A stretch of 64,000 nt of DNA, from the NCBI RefSeq assembly GCF_008704935.1, contig NZ_CP023692.1, forward strand, positions 496,001 to 560,000, read 5' to 3'. The position numbers and the translations under genes were made by a program. This document shows positions 51,026 to 59,928 of the stretch, piece after piece. The notes under the pieces were generated by a model that had not been told where the DNA came from, did not search any database, and saw only the letters and a program-made list of their open reading frames with translations. The stretch comes from Streptomyces vinaceus. Its GTDB lineage: Bacteria; Actinomycetota; Actinomycetes; Streptomycetales; Streptomycetaceae. The stretch's first letter is position 1; each line of letters begins with the position of its first letter.

Positions 51026-53181
51026 GAACGCACCGCACTGCCTGGTGGCGGCGGGCCGCCGTCGCGCTGTCGTGCACGGCGGGGCTGGTGCTGCCGCTCC
51101 CGTCGGCGGCGACGGCAGCGACGACGGGCACCGCCACCACCACCGCGACCGGTCCCGCGCGCGGCACCGGCATCGCGCCCCGGGCGCTCACCTTTCCCGT
51201 CGCCGAGACCTTCGACAACTCCACCACCCTCGGCACCACGATCGGCAGCGCCGCCTCCACCGGCGACGGCTGGATGCGGCTGACCTCGGCCACCTCCGGC
51301 CAGGCGGGGACCTGGAAGATGAACGACTCGTTCTCCTCCGGTCTCGGCTTCGTGGCCGAGTTCACGTACGCCACCTACGGCGGAACCGCCTTCGAGGGCA
51401 AGCGCGGCGACGGCATGTCCTTCTACCTCACCGACGGCGCCGCGGCGAACGGCGTCGGCGGCACCGGCGGCGCGCTCGGGTACGCGTGCTCGATGGTCGC
51501 GAACACCTTGTGCACCGCCAAGTCGGGCGTGCCCGGGGCCTACCTCGGCATCGGAGTGGACGAGTTCGGCAACTTCTCCTCAAGCAGCGTCGGCAACGGC
51601 GGTCCCGGCGCGGCACCGAACAAGATCGTGCTGCGCGGCGGCGGGAACGGTTCCACGGGGTACCGCTACGCCACCGCGGTCGACGGGCCGGGTTCGACCG
51701 TGGAGACGGGCAACCGGGCGAAGTTCCGCACCGTACGGGTCGCCCTGCTGCCCAGCGGGACCAAGATGCTGCTGTCGGTCTGGTCGGACAGCGGTCCCGG
51801 CACCGCCTTGACCAAGCTGATCACGGACTTCGACGTCACCACCATCACCGACCAGCCGAAACTGCCCGCGACGCTCAAGGTCGGTTTCGCCGCCGGCACC
51901 GGTGGTGCGACCAACATCCACGAGATCGGCGATCTGAAGATCAACGTGCCGGTGGACCTCGGCGTCGCCAAGACCGTGAACACCGCGAGCGTGCCGGCCG
52001 GCGGCGGCCCGGTCACGTACACCGTCACCGTCTCCAACGGAAGCGCCAACGACGTCACCGGCGCCGTCGTCCGCGACCCCGTCCCCGGCCTGACCGGCGT
52101 GACCTGGAAGTGCGCGGCCGGTACGGGCGGCACCTGCGGGCAGGCCTCGGGCAGCGGCGGCAGCCTGGACACGACGGCCGATCTGAAACGCGGCGGGTCC
52201 GTCACCTACACCCTCACCGGTACGGCCCCGGCACAGCCCACCACCCTGCGCAACACCGCGACGGTGACCGCCCCGTCCGACCGCACCGACACCAACCCGG
52301 CCGACAACAGCGCCACCTCCTCCGCGACCACGGTGACCGCCCGGGCCGACGTGGCCGCCACCAAGGAGGCGCTCGGGACCGGGCCGGTCTTCGCCGGCCG
52401 GGAGTTCTACTACCAGATCACCGCCGTCAACCGCGGCCCCTCCGACACGAGCGCGGTCGACGCCGTCGACGTACTGCCGGGGCCCCTGGAGTTCGTCTCC
52501 TCCCCCGCCGGCTGCACGGCGACCGGACAGACCGTCACCTGCCCGGCGCGGGCCGCTCTCGCCGCCGGCTCGGAGACGGCCTGGGCGATCCGGGTACGAC
52601 TGGACCCCGCTTACCAGGGTGACGGGACCGACCTGCTGAACGCGGCCACCGTGCGCCATGCCGTGGCCGATCCGCAGCCCGCGAACAACACCAGCACCGG
52701 TGTCGGTCCGCCGGGCGGACTGGCGCCGCCCCAGGCCGACCTCGTCACGGTCAAGGCGCCCTCCGACACGGAGCCGGTCGCGCCCGGCGAGACGTACGGG
52801 TACACGGTGACGGTCACCAACAGGGGCCCCTCCGTCGCCCGCGAGGTCCGGGTCGCGGACCCCCTGGTCCCCGCCCTCGCCTTCGTCACCTCCCCCGACG
52901 GCTGCACCGCGAGCGCCACCGGCTCCGGCTCCGGCCGGACGGTGGGCTGCGGCCCGGTGGCCGAACTGGCTCCGGGCTCCAGCCGGACCTGGCGGTTCAC
53001 CGTACGGCTGGACCCGGCCCACACCGGTGACGGCACGACCATCCGGAACACGGCGACCGCGACCGCGCTCACCTACGACCCGGACACGCGCAACAACAGT
53101 GGCACCGCCGGGGTTCCGGGCGGAACCGTCCGGCCCGCGGAGGCCGACGTGGAACTCGTCAAAGAGGCCATCGCCGGCTGA
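51022..53181 (+). CDS. Secreted L-type-lectin-like protein with three DUF11 repeats
   Basis: A 719-residue secreted protein with a Sec signal (about 1-35). An L-type lectin-like beta-sandwich (about 55-305) follows, whose conserved elements include RGDGMSFYLTDG, GIGVDEFGNFSS and NKIVLRGGG, as in bacterial legume-lectin-like domains. Three DUF11 repeats (about 310-440, 440-580, 580-710) then follow, each opening with AD/VDL.VAK and containing TVSNxGPS. The protein stops just after the first strand of a fourth repeat (ADVELVKEAIAG). A carbohydrate- or cell-envelope-binding role is inferred from the lectin fold. ATG overlaps the upstream TGA. Confidence 0.9.
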   Translation: MRTHRTAWWRRAAVALSCTAGLVLPLPSAATAATTGTATTTATGPARGTGIAPRALTFPVAETFDNSTTLGTTIGSAASTGDGWMRLTSATSGQAGTWKMNDSFSSGLGFVAEFTYATYGGTAFEGKRGDGMSFYLTDGAAANGVGGTGGALGYACSMVANTLCTAKSGVPGAYLGIGVDEFGNFSSSSVGNGGPGAAPNKIVLRGGGNGSTGYRYATAVDGPGSTVETGNRAKFRTVRVALLPSGTKMLLSVWSDSGPGTALTKLITDFDVTTITDQPKLPATLKVGFAAGTGGATNIHEIGDLKINVPVDLGVAKTVNTASVPAGGGPVTYTVTVSNGSANDVTGAVVRDPVPGLTGVTWKCAAGTGGTCGQASGSGGSLDTTADLKRGGSVTYTLTGTAPAQPTTLRNTATVTAPSDRTDTNPADNSATSSATTVTARADVAATKEALGTGPVFAGREFYYQITAVNRGPSDTSAVDAVDVLPGPLEFVSSPAGCTATGQTVTCPARAALAAGSETAWAIRVRLDPAYQGDGTDLLNAATVRHAVADPQPANNTSTGVGPPGGLAPPQADLVTVKAPSDTEPVAPGETYGYTVTVTNRGPSVAREVRVADPLVPALAFVTSPDGCTASATGSGSGRTVGCGPVAELAPGSSRTWRFTVRLDPAHTGDGTTIRNTATATALTYDPDTRNNSGTAGVPGGTVRPAEADVELVKEAIAG

Positions 53182-53213
53182 CCGCTCCCCGTCTCCCACT
53201 GACCGACGACCCT

Positions 53214-53233
53214 CCGTACAGGGCTCTGTACGG
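53214..53233. terminator. Hairpin between the DUF11 genes
   Basis: CCGTACAG (53214-53221) and CTGTACGG (53226-53233) form a perfect 8-bp stem with a 4-nt loop, 32 nt after the lectin-like gene and 30 nt before the next. It may be a weak terminator/attenuator. Confidence 0.45.
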
Positions 53234-53262
53234 CCGTCCCGCCGAGAAGGAAACGATGCAGG

Positions 53263-55359
53263 ATGACAACGAGACCTGGGCGCCGGCCGGCGGCGTGGCT
53301 GCTGGCCGCGCTGCTCTGCGCGGCTCCGCTGTCCGGCGGCCCCGTGTCGGCCGCCGCCGCGGCCGCGGCCCGGCCCCCGGAGCCCGTCGAGGTGACCGTG
53401 CGCCACGTCAGGGCGCCGGGTGACCTGATCACCTACACCCTGACCGCGACCAACCGCGGCCCCTCGGTCGCCCGGAACGTCAGGGCCACGGACCGGCTGC
53501 CCGAGGGGATCACGTTCGTCGAATCGTCCGACGGCTGCACCGAGACCGACCGCACCGTCACCTGCGGACCCGAACCCCAGCTGACCGTGGGCCAGAGCAA
53601 GAGCTGGACTTTCCACGCCCGGCTCAGCGCGGCGTACGAGGGCGACGGCTCCGACCTCGGCAACAGCGCCACCGGGTCCTCCGACGCCACCGACCCCGCC
53701 CCCGACAACAACACGCCCGCTCCCGTCCTGCCGCCGGGCCCCTTCACGCCCGTCTCGGACCTGGCCACCGTGAAGACCCCCCTGGGCGCCGGACCCACCG
53801 TCCCCGGGCAGGAGTTCGAGTACGAGATCCGTACCACCAACAAGGGTCCGTCCGACGCGCGCAACGTCACGGTCACGGACACCCTGCCCGACGGGCTGAG
53901 CTACGTCGGCTCCGCCGACCCCTGCCAGGTGACCACCGGACGGACCGTCGGCTGCGGCCCGCGGGCCCGGCTGACCCCGGGCGCCTCCGTGGTGTGGACG
54001 TTCAAGGTGAAGCTCGACCCGGCGTACTCGGGCGACGGCGGCGACCTGCGCAACACCGCCACCTCGGCCTCCGCCTCCCGGGACCCCGAGCCCGCCGACA
54101 ACACCTCACGGCCCGTACTGCCTCCCGGCGGGGTCACCGCGCCGCAGGCCGACGTGTGGATGGCCAAGCGCCCCGCCACCACCACCCCGATCGCGCCCGG
54201 CCAGACCTTCGACTACGTGCTGACGGCCACCAACGACGGCCCCTCCCGGGCCGTCGACACGACGGTGACCGACGCCCTGCCCGCGGCGCTCTCCTTCGTG
54301 AGCTCGGCCGACGGGTGCTCGGCCGACGGGTCCACCGTCACCTGCGGGCCGCTGGCCGTCCTCGACCAGGGCTCGCCGAAGAGCTGGCGCTTCACCGTCC
54401 GGCTGGACAGCGACTACACGGGCAACGGCTCCGACGTCCTCAACACGGCCACCGCCACGTCGAAGACGAAGGACCCCAAGCCGGAGAACAACACCAGCAG
54501 CCCGGCGGGACTGCCCGGCAGCAAGGTCAACAAGCCGACCGCCGACCTGGCCGTGACCAAGGAGGCCGTGGGCAGCAGGCCGCCGAGGCCCGGTGAGACC
54601 TTCGACTACCGCATCAAGGTCACCAACAACGGCCCCTCGGCCGACGCGTACAACGTCAAGCTCACCGACAACCTCCCCGAGGGGCTGTCGTACGTGTCCT
54701 CCTCGCCGGCGGGCTGCACCGTGTCGGGGCACATGGTCTCCTGCAAGCGCACCAGCCCCCTGAAGGTCGGCGACTTCACCGAGTACGTCCTGACGGTGCG
54801 GGTGGATCCCTCGTACAGCGGCGACGGCAGCGACCTGAAGAACACCGCGCGGGTGACCGCGGACAACATCGACCCCGCGAGCGAGAACGATTCGAGCACC
54901 GCCTCCGTCCCCGGCGGCAACGTGGCGGCCCCGTCCGCCGACCTCTCGATCACCAAGAAGCCGGTCCAGAGCGCGCCCGTGGCACCGGGCGAGACCTTCG
55001 AGTACGCCCTGACCGTCAGCAACGCCGGTCCCTCGACCGCCGAGCGGATCAACGTCAGTGACGCGCTGCCGACGGCGCTGAGCTACGTGGACGGCGACCC
55101 CTCCTGCTCCTCCGGCCGTACGGTGACCTGCGGTCCGCTGCCCACGCTCGCCCCCGGGGCGGACGTGACCTGGGTGTTCAGGGTGAAGCTGGACCCGAAC
55201 TACACGGGCAACGGCTCCGACATCCGCAACACCGCGACCGTGAGCGCGCTGACGGCCGACCCGAACGGCGACAACAACACCAGCAGGGCGGCCGGCCCGC
55301 CCGGAGGCACGGTGAAGAAGCCCACCGCCGACCTGGAGGTGGGCAAGACCACCCCGTAA
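53263..55359 (+). CDS. Secreted protein of five DUF11 repeats
   Basis: A 698-residue secreted protein: signal peptide (about 1-32) followed by five DUF11 repeats of 125-130 residues (TATNRGPSVARNVRATDRLPEG is representative in shorter form). Each has a YTLTATNxGPS strand pair and a C...TCGP disulphide-like cysteine pair. It ends after ADLEVGKTTP, the first strand of what would be a sixth repeat, as in the preceding gene. No sortase signal or membrane tail exists, so it is released or bound non-covalently. A strong terminator follows. Confidence 0.92.
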   Translation: MTTRPGRRPAAWLLAALLCAAPLSGGPVSAAAAAAARPPEPVEVTVRHVRAPGDLITYTLTATNRGPSVARNVRATDRLPEGITFVESSDGCTETDRTVTCGPEPQLTVGQSKSWTFHARLSAAYEGDGSDLGNSATGSSDATDPAPDNNTPAPVLPPGPFTPVSDLATVKTPLGAGPTVPGQEFEYEIRTTNKGPSDARNVTVTDTLPDGLSYVGSADPCQVTTGRTVGCGPRARLTPGASVVWTFKVKLDPAYSGDGGDLRNTATSASASRDPEPADNTSRPVLPPGGVTAPQADVWMAKRPATTTPIAPGQTFDYVLTATNDGPSRAVDTTVTDALPAALSFVSSADGCSADGSTVTCGPLAVLDQGSPKSWRFTVRLDSDYTGNGSDVLNTATATSKTKDPKPENNTSSPAGLPGSKVNKPTADLAVTKEAVGSRPPRPGETFDYRIKVTNNGPSADAYNVKLTDNLPEGLSYVSSSPAGCTVSGHMVSCKRTSPLKVGDFTEYVLTVRVDPSYSGDGSDLKNTARVTADNIDPASENDSSTASVPGGNVAAPSADLSITKKPVQSAPVAPGETFEYALTVSNAGPSTAERINVSDALPTALSYVDGDPSCSSGRTVTCGPLPTLAPGADVTWVFRVKLDPNYTGNGSDIRNTATVSALTADPNGDNNTSRAAGPPGGTVKKPTADLEVGKTTP

Positions 55360-55373
55360 TCCACCGCACACCG

Positions 55374-55408
55374 CGAAGCCCCCCGGCCCGTCGGGCCGGG
55401 GGGCTTCG
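55374..55408 (+). terminator. Strong hairpin terminator after the DUF11 gene
   Basis: A perfect 16-bp stem: CGAAGCCCCCCGGCCC (55374-55389) pairs with 55393-55408 over a 3-nt loop. It may also serve the convergent gene ending at 55417. Confidence 0.85.
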
Positions 55409-55416
55409 GCGTCTCG

Positions 55417-55896
55417 TCAGGCTCTCGCGCCGCCGCCCCCGCCGCCCCCGCTGCCCTCTCCGCCCGGGCCGTCCGTGGCGCGGACGATGCCGTCGAGCTC
55501 CTTGGCGATCCACTCCCTCTCGGCCTCTTCGCACGGGCTCAGGGGTGCCGCCGCCGGCGCGGGCTCCTCGCCGGGGCGGGTGTTGTCCACGACCGCCCAG
55601 CCCTTGCCGCCGTCGGGGGCGGCGAGTTCGACGAGGCGGTGGTCGAGGTGGCCGGTGATCATCACGGCCATCAGGGACAGGTACTCGCAGTGCAGATCGG
55701 GCACGAGAGCGGCGTCGCCCGGGACTTCGAGAACGGCCTCACGGCCGTCGGCGAGCAGGGCGCAGGTGGTCTGGACGGCCCGGATGAGCACTTCGAACCG
55801 CTCGCCGGTCAGCCGCGCGCGCAGGACTTCCAGGTAGGACCCCAGAACATCGGCCTCCTGGCCCTCGCCCGAGTCCGCCGCATGGTGCTCGATCAT
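55417..55896 (-). CDS. Cytoplasmic protein, unknown
   Basis: A 159-residue acidic protein: helices at about 14-60 (VLGSYLEVLRARLTGERFEVLIRAV), a hydrophobic strand region with LHCEYLSLMAVMITGHLDH, and a low-complexity Gly-rich C-terminus. No signal, membrane span or known catalytic motif. The start ATG 55896 follows GGGAGG at 8 nt. Family not recognised. It is divergent from the terpene synthase gene across a 520-nt gap. Confidence 0.7.
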   Translation of the reverse strand: MIEHHAADSGEGQEADVLGSYLEVLRARLTGERFEVLIRAVQTTCALLADGREAVLEVPGDAALVPDLHCEYLSLMAVMITGHLDHRLVELAAPDGGKGWAVVDNTRPGEEPAPAAAPLSPCEEAEREWIAKELDGIVRATDGPGGEGSGGGGGGGARA

Positions 55897-56416
55897 GTCC
55901 CCGCCCTCCCCGGACGGCTGCGTCCCCCCGAAGTGTAGGGAGTGCCGCACACCTCCACGGCGCTCTTCGGCCACCGAGGGACGCACACCCCGTCCCACCG
56001 TCAACAGGCGTCACTGCCAGCCGAGTTCGCGGACGGCCGTCGCGACGGTCCCAGGAGTGGCCGGAAGACGCCCATGACGACCGATATATCCGGAGGATCC
56101 CCCTCCGAATACCGGCGACTATGCCGCCCGCATATCCGCAAGGGATATTCCCGGCGTAATAGCAGGGAGAATGCAGCATCTCCGCATTTTCTACATTGAC
56201 AGTGCGCTGCGCCCTGAGGGTTAATTACTTCACGGGTGGCCTGATGTAGTCGTGCGCGGACGGGTTCTGGTCGGTTCCTGACCGGTTCTTTCCGATGGTT
56301 GCGGAGTGTGCGGCCGTGACGACGCCGTGACAGCGGGGCACTCGGAAATCGCACGTGTCATGACGATCGTACATTGAGCGGGTATTGGCGAATCCGACTC
56401 TTCCGTGGGGGGATCA
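55897..56416. other. Intergenic region upstream of the terpene synthase gene
   Basis: About 520 nt with a locally lower GC content (about 56080-56240 and 56340-56400) and no supportable gene. It contains a promoter-like pair (TTGACA at 56196) and a run of short inverted elements around 56085-56150 (CCGGAGGATCCCCCTCCG). It probably carries the control region of the terpene synthase-P450 unit. Confidence 0.5.
56196..56226 (+). promoter_or_regulatory. Possible -35/-10 promoter for the terpene synthase unit
   Basis: TTGACA (56196-56201) is followed after 18 nt by GTTAAT/TTAATT (56220-56226). It resembles a housekeeping-sigma promoter, about 190 nt before the terpene synthase ATG. The long leader makes this only a candidate. 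Confidence 0.35.
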
Positions 56417-57454
56417 ATGGCCCGGCTCGACCCTTTCCCTGTTCCTGATTTCCACCTTCCGTTCGGGAACTCCAAGCACCCGCTGGCCGCGCGCGCCAAC
56501 GCCGAGGCCACGTCATGGGCGTTGGGTCACGAGCTCGTCACCGACGCGGCCGAGCAGTTCACCGCGATCGGCTGCGGACACCTCGCCGGCCGCGTGAGCG
56601 GCGAGGTGCCGTACGAGACCATCGTGCTGCTCGCCGAGTGGATGGCCTGGTCGTTCGTCCTGGACGATCAGCACGACCACCTCATCAGGACGGGTGAACT
56701 TGCCGCCTGGCGGCCCGTCACCGATGCCATCACCGAGTATCTGGCCACGGGCAGGACCTCGCGGTCGTCATCGCGCCGCAATCCGCTGGTGAAGGGATTC
56801 ATCGAGCTCTGCGACCGGATTCTGGACGGCATGTCCCCCGGGACGGCCGCCCGATACCGAACACATGTCCCCCAGATGCTCCACTCGCTGGACCAGGAAG
56901 CGGGCAATCGCGGTGCGACCAGGCGCCCTTCGGTCCAGGACTACGTCCTCATGCGCCGGCACAGTTCCCAACTGCTGCCGATGATGGACATGGTGGAGGC
57001 CGGACTGGGAATCGACCTGCCGCAGCGCATCCACGACCTTCCCGCTTTCCAGGCGGTGGTGGAGAGCGCCGTGGACATCATCTCGTGGGGCAACGACGTG
57101 TTCTCGCTGCCGAAGGAGCACGCCTGCGGGGACGGCAACAACCTCGTCTCGTTGATCGCCTCCTGGGAAGGACGTTCGCTTCCGGAGGCCGTCCGGTCCG
57201 TCGAGGAGCGGATCCAGGTCCGCATAGAGGACTACGTGGCGGCGGAGCGGCATCTGTTTCAAGTCATCGACGCACAAGGCGAGATGGAGCCCTCCCTGCG
57301 TGAGGCGATCACCCGCTGCGTGCGCAGTTACGAAGACTGGATGATCGGCGCCGATCTGTGGCAGCGTTACGAGTGCACACGGTACAGCGACGAACGGTTC
57401 GCGGCCGGGCTGGAGTCCGCGTACACCCGCCCGGACCTCGTTTCGGTGGCATGA
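56417..57454 (+). CDS. Class I terpene synthase
   Basis: A 345-residue terpene cyclase. The ATG at 56417 follows GGGGGG at 4-5 nt and gives MARLDPFPVPDFHLPFG, a typical N-terminus. Metal motifs are intact: DDQHD (about residues 85-89) and NDVFSLPKE (about 225-233), the NSE triad. An RY pair occurs near the C-terminus (WQRYECTRYS). The product (sesqui- or diterpene) cannot be read from sequence; the DDxHD form resembles epi-isozizaene-type enzymes, but the rest differs. A P450 gene follows 22 nt downstream, so an oxidised terpenoid is likely. Confidence 0.95.
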   Translation: MARLDPFPVPDFHLPFGNSKHPLAARANAEATSWALGHELVTDAAEQFTAIGCGHLAGRVSGEVPYETIVLLAEWMAWSFVLDDQHDHLIRTGELAAWRPVTDAITEYLATGRTSRSSSRRNPLVKGFIELCDRILDGMSPGTAARYRTHVPQMLHSLDQEAGNRGATRRPSVQDYVLMRRHSSQLLPMMDMVEAGLGIDLPQRIHDLPAFQAVVESAVDIISWGNDVFSLPKEHACGDGNNLVSLIASWEGRSLPEAVRSVEERIQVRIEDYVAAERHLFQVIDAQGEMEPSLREAITRCVRSYEDWMIGADLWQRYECTRYSDERFAAGLESAYTRPDLVSVA

Positions 57455-57476
57455 CTGCATGACAGGGAGTCGACCC

Positions 57477-58838
57477 ATGGCCCATACGGAACAACTCGGC
57501 CCTGCGGTCCACGCCCCGGCGGCCCCGGGACGGATACCGCTCCTGGGGCACGCCGTCCCCCTCTGGCGCCGGCCGATCGCCTTCCTCGAATCCCTGCGCG
57601 AGCACGGCGACATCGTGCGCCTCGACATCGGCACCTGGCCCGTCCACGTGCTGACGAATCCGGAGCACGTCCACGCCGTACTGGTCCAGCAGGCGCAGAA
57701 GTTCGGGCGCGGCCGCATCTTCGACCGGCTCAAGCCGATGTTCGGCAACGGCATCGTGACCACGGACGGCGAGTTCCACCGCAAGCAGCGCCGGATGATC
57801 CAGCCGGCGTTCCACCGCAACCACATCGCCGAGTACGCCGGGGTGATGAGCCGGACGGCGCAGGAGATGACGGCGTCGTGGACGCCGGGCCGGGAGATCT
57901 CGATGGTCACCGAGGCCCGGCGGTACGCGCTGTCCTCGGTGGCGGAAATGATCTTCTCGGGGGACCTCAGCCGGCCCGCCATCGCCGAGGTCCACCGCTC
58001 GCTGCCGATCGTGCTGGAGGGCATGCTGCTGCGGGCGGTCATGCCCAAGTCCCTGGACCGGCTGCCCATCCCGCTGAACCGGCGCTTCGACGCTGCCGCC
58101 GCCCGCCTGCGGGGGATCATCGACCAGGTGATCGCCCAGTACGGCGCCGAGGACGCCGGCGAGGAGGAGCGCCACGACCTCCTGTCCCTTCTGCTGTCGA
58201 GCGTCGACCCGCAGACGGGGACGACGATGAGCCCCGAGCAGGTGCGGGACGAGGTCATCGCCATCCTGTTCTCCGGGACCGAGACCTCGGCGACGACCCT
58301 GTCCTGGGTCTTCCACGAGGTCGGCCGGCACCCGGAGGTGGAGGAGCGCCTGCACGCGGAGGTCGACGCGGTGGTGGGCACCCGTCCCGTCCGCCCGACC
58401 GACATCGCGCAACTCACTTACGCCAACCACGTGTTCCAGGAGGCACTGCGCCTGCATTCGCCGCTGCTCTTCACTCGGCGGGCGCTGGTCCCGCTCACCC
58501 TGGGGGGCGTCTCGATCCCGGCCGGCGCCGAGCTGGCCTACAGCCCGTACGCGTTGCACCGCGATCCCGCGCTGTTCCGCGATCCCACGGTGTTCGATCC
58601 GGACCGGTGGGAGGAGAAGGGGGACGAGCAGCCGCGCGCACACCGGTACATCCCCTTCAGCGCGGGCCAGCACAAGTGCATCGGGGACACGTTCGCGGTG
58701 GCGGAGATCCTGACCGCCGTCGCGACGGTCAGCGCGCGGTGGCGACTGGTGCCGGCTCCGGGGGTGACCGTACGGGAACTCCCGGCGGGGATGCCCCAGC
58801 CGAGCGAGCTTCCCATGATCCCCGTTTTGCGCCATTGA
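57477..58838 (+). CDS. Cytochrome P450 paired with the terpene synthase
   Basis: A 453-residue P450 with an N-terminal Pro-rich PGRIPLLGHAVPLW. The I-helix is LFSGTETSATTL (about 265), where Gly-Thr-Glu-Thr replaces AGxxT. The K-helix is QEALRLHSPLLF (ExxR), and the heme loop PFSAGQHKCIGDTF (Cys about residue 404) is canonical. The resemblance is to CYP170-like enzymes that act on sesquiterpenes made by a neighbouring cyclase, by architecture only. No redox partners lie next to it; the ferredoxin/reductase set at 31147-32782 could serve. The start ATG 57477 has GGGAG upstream. Confidence 0.95.
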   Translation: MAHTEQLGPAVHAPAAPGRIPLLGHAVPLWRRPIAFLESLREHGDIVRLDIGTWPVHVLTNPEHVHAVLVQQAQKFGRGRIFDRLKPMFGNGIVTTDGEFHRKQRRMIQPAFHRNHIAEYAGVMSRTAQEMTASWTPGREISMVTEARRYALSSVAEMIFSGDLSRPAIAEVHRSLPIVLEGMLLRAVMPKSLDRLPIPLNRRFDAAAARLRGIIDQVIAQYGAEDAGEEERHDLLSLLLSSVDPQTGTTMSPEQVRDEVIAILFSGTETSATTLSWVFHEVGRHPEVEERLHAEVDAVVGTRPVRPTDIAQLTYANHVFQEALRLHSPLLFTRRALVPLTLGGVSIPAGAELAYSPYALHRDPALFRDPTVFDPDRWEEKGDEQPRAHRYIPFSAGQHKCIGDTFAVAEILTAVATVSARWRLVPAPGVTVRELPAGMPQPSELPMIPVLRH

Positions 58839-58959
58839 CAGAATCTGATCGATTCCACTCGTTTCAAGCCGAGTTCAGCCATCGCGCGCCGTCACGACCC
58901 GCGTAAAGTCAGCCGAGGATACAGCGTTGTCCCCTTACGGGTGACGTGATCCCGCAATA

Positions 58960-59928
58960 ATGTGCTTAAGCAGCAACTACTCGTCCCCGGGGTCGTACAC
59001 TCGGCCGCACGCGCTGGTGGTGGTCCAGGTCGCCGCGTGCGGGCTGTGCGGGACCGATCTCCACATCCTCCAGGGCGGGTTCGCGCCCGGCCTGCCGATC
59101 GTGCCGGGCCACGAGTTCGCCGGCACCGTCGTGGCCTACGGGCCCGGGGTGACCGATCTGGCCATCGGCGACCGGGTCGCCGTCGACCCCTCGCTGTACT
59201 GCAACGCCTGCCACTACTGCCGCATCGGCCGCAACAACCTCTGCGAGCGCTACGCGGCGATCGGCGTCACCGCCCCGGGTGCCGCGGCCGAGTTCGCCGT
59301 CGCGCCCGCCGCCAACTGCGTCCGCCTCCCCGACCACGTACGCGTCGAGGACGCCGCCCTGATCGAGCCGCTCTCCTGCGCGGTACGGGGATACGACGTG
59401 CTGCGCGCCCAACTCGCCAGCAGCGTACTGATCTACGGGTCCGGCACGATGGGCCTGATGATGCTGGAGCTCGCCAAGCGCACCGGCGCCGTCGCCGTCG
59501 ACATGGTCGACATCAACCCGGCGCGCCTGACGGCCGCCCGCACCCTCGGGTGCACCCACGCCGTCGGCTCCCCGGACGAGATCGACCGGCCACGCGGCTG
59601 GGACCTGGTCATCGACGCCACCGGCAGCGAACGGGCCATCCAGGACGCCATCGGCAGGGTGGGCCGGGGCGGTACGTACCTCCAGTTCGGAGTGGCCGAC
59701 CACGCGGCCCGCGCCACGATCGAGCCGTACCGCATCTACCACCAGGAGATCACCATCACCGGGTCGATGGCGGTCCTGCACAGCTACGAGCGGGCCGCCG
59801 AGCTCTTCGCCGCGGGCGCCCTGGACCCGGACGTCTTCATCAGCGACCGGCTGCCCCTCACCGACTACGCGGCCGCGATGGACCGGTTCCGGGCGGGGCG
59901 GGGCCGCAAGATCCTGGTCACGCCGTGA
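58960..59928 (+). CDS. Zinc-dependent MDR alcohol/polyol dehydrogenase, N-terminus probably damaged
   Basis: A 322-residue MDR enzyme, about 20-25 residues short of the family. The catalytic zinc region (VAACGLCGTDLH, GHEF), the four structural-zinc Cys (CNACHYCRIGRNNLC) and the Rossmann motif (IYGSGTMGLMMLE) are intact. The first beta-strands are missing: the frame opens with MCLSSNYSSPGSYTRPH, while an adjacent frame from GTG 58962 reads LKQQLLVPGVVHS, like the lost N-terminus. A small deletion there would explain this. Codon 3 is TTA, rare in Streptomyces and bldA-dependent. The stop overlaps the kinase start (GTGA). Polyol oxidation is likely if functional. Confidence 0.75.
   Translation: MCLSSNYSSPGSYTRPHALVVVQVAACGLCGTDLHILQGGFAPGLPIVPGHEFAGTVVAYGPGVTDLAIGDRVAVDPSLYCNACHYCRIGRNNLCERYAAIGVTAPGAAAEFAVAPAANCVRLPDHVRVEDAALIEPLSCAVRGYDVLRAQLASSVLIYGSGTMGLMMLELAKRTGAVAVDMVDINPARLTAARTLGCTHAVGSPDEIDRPRGWDLVIDATGSERAIQDAIGRVGRGGTYLQFGVADHAARATIEPYRIYHQEITITGSMAVLHSYERAAELFAAGALDPDVFISDRLPLTDYAAAMDRFRAGRGRKILVTP

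Noticed and set aside
53263..55359. Periodic repeats considered as a CRISPR array or DNA satellite
   Set aside because: The about 380-390 nt periodicity is that of coding DUF11 modules, with diverged DNA and no constant spacer structure.
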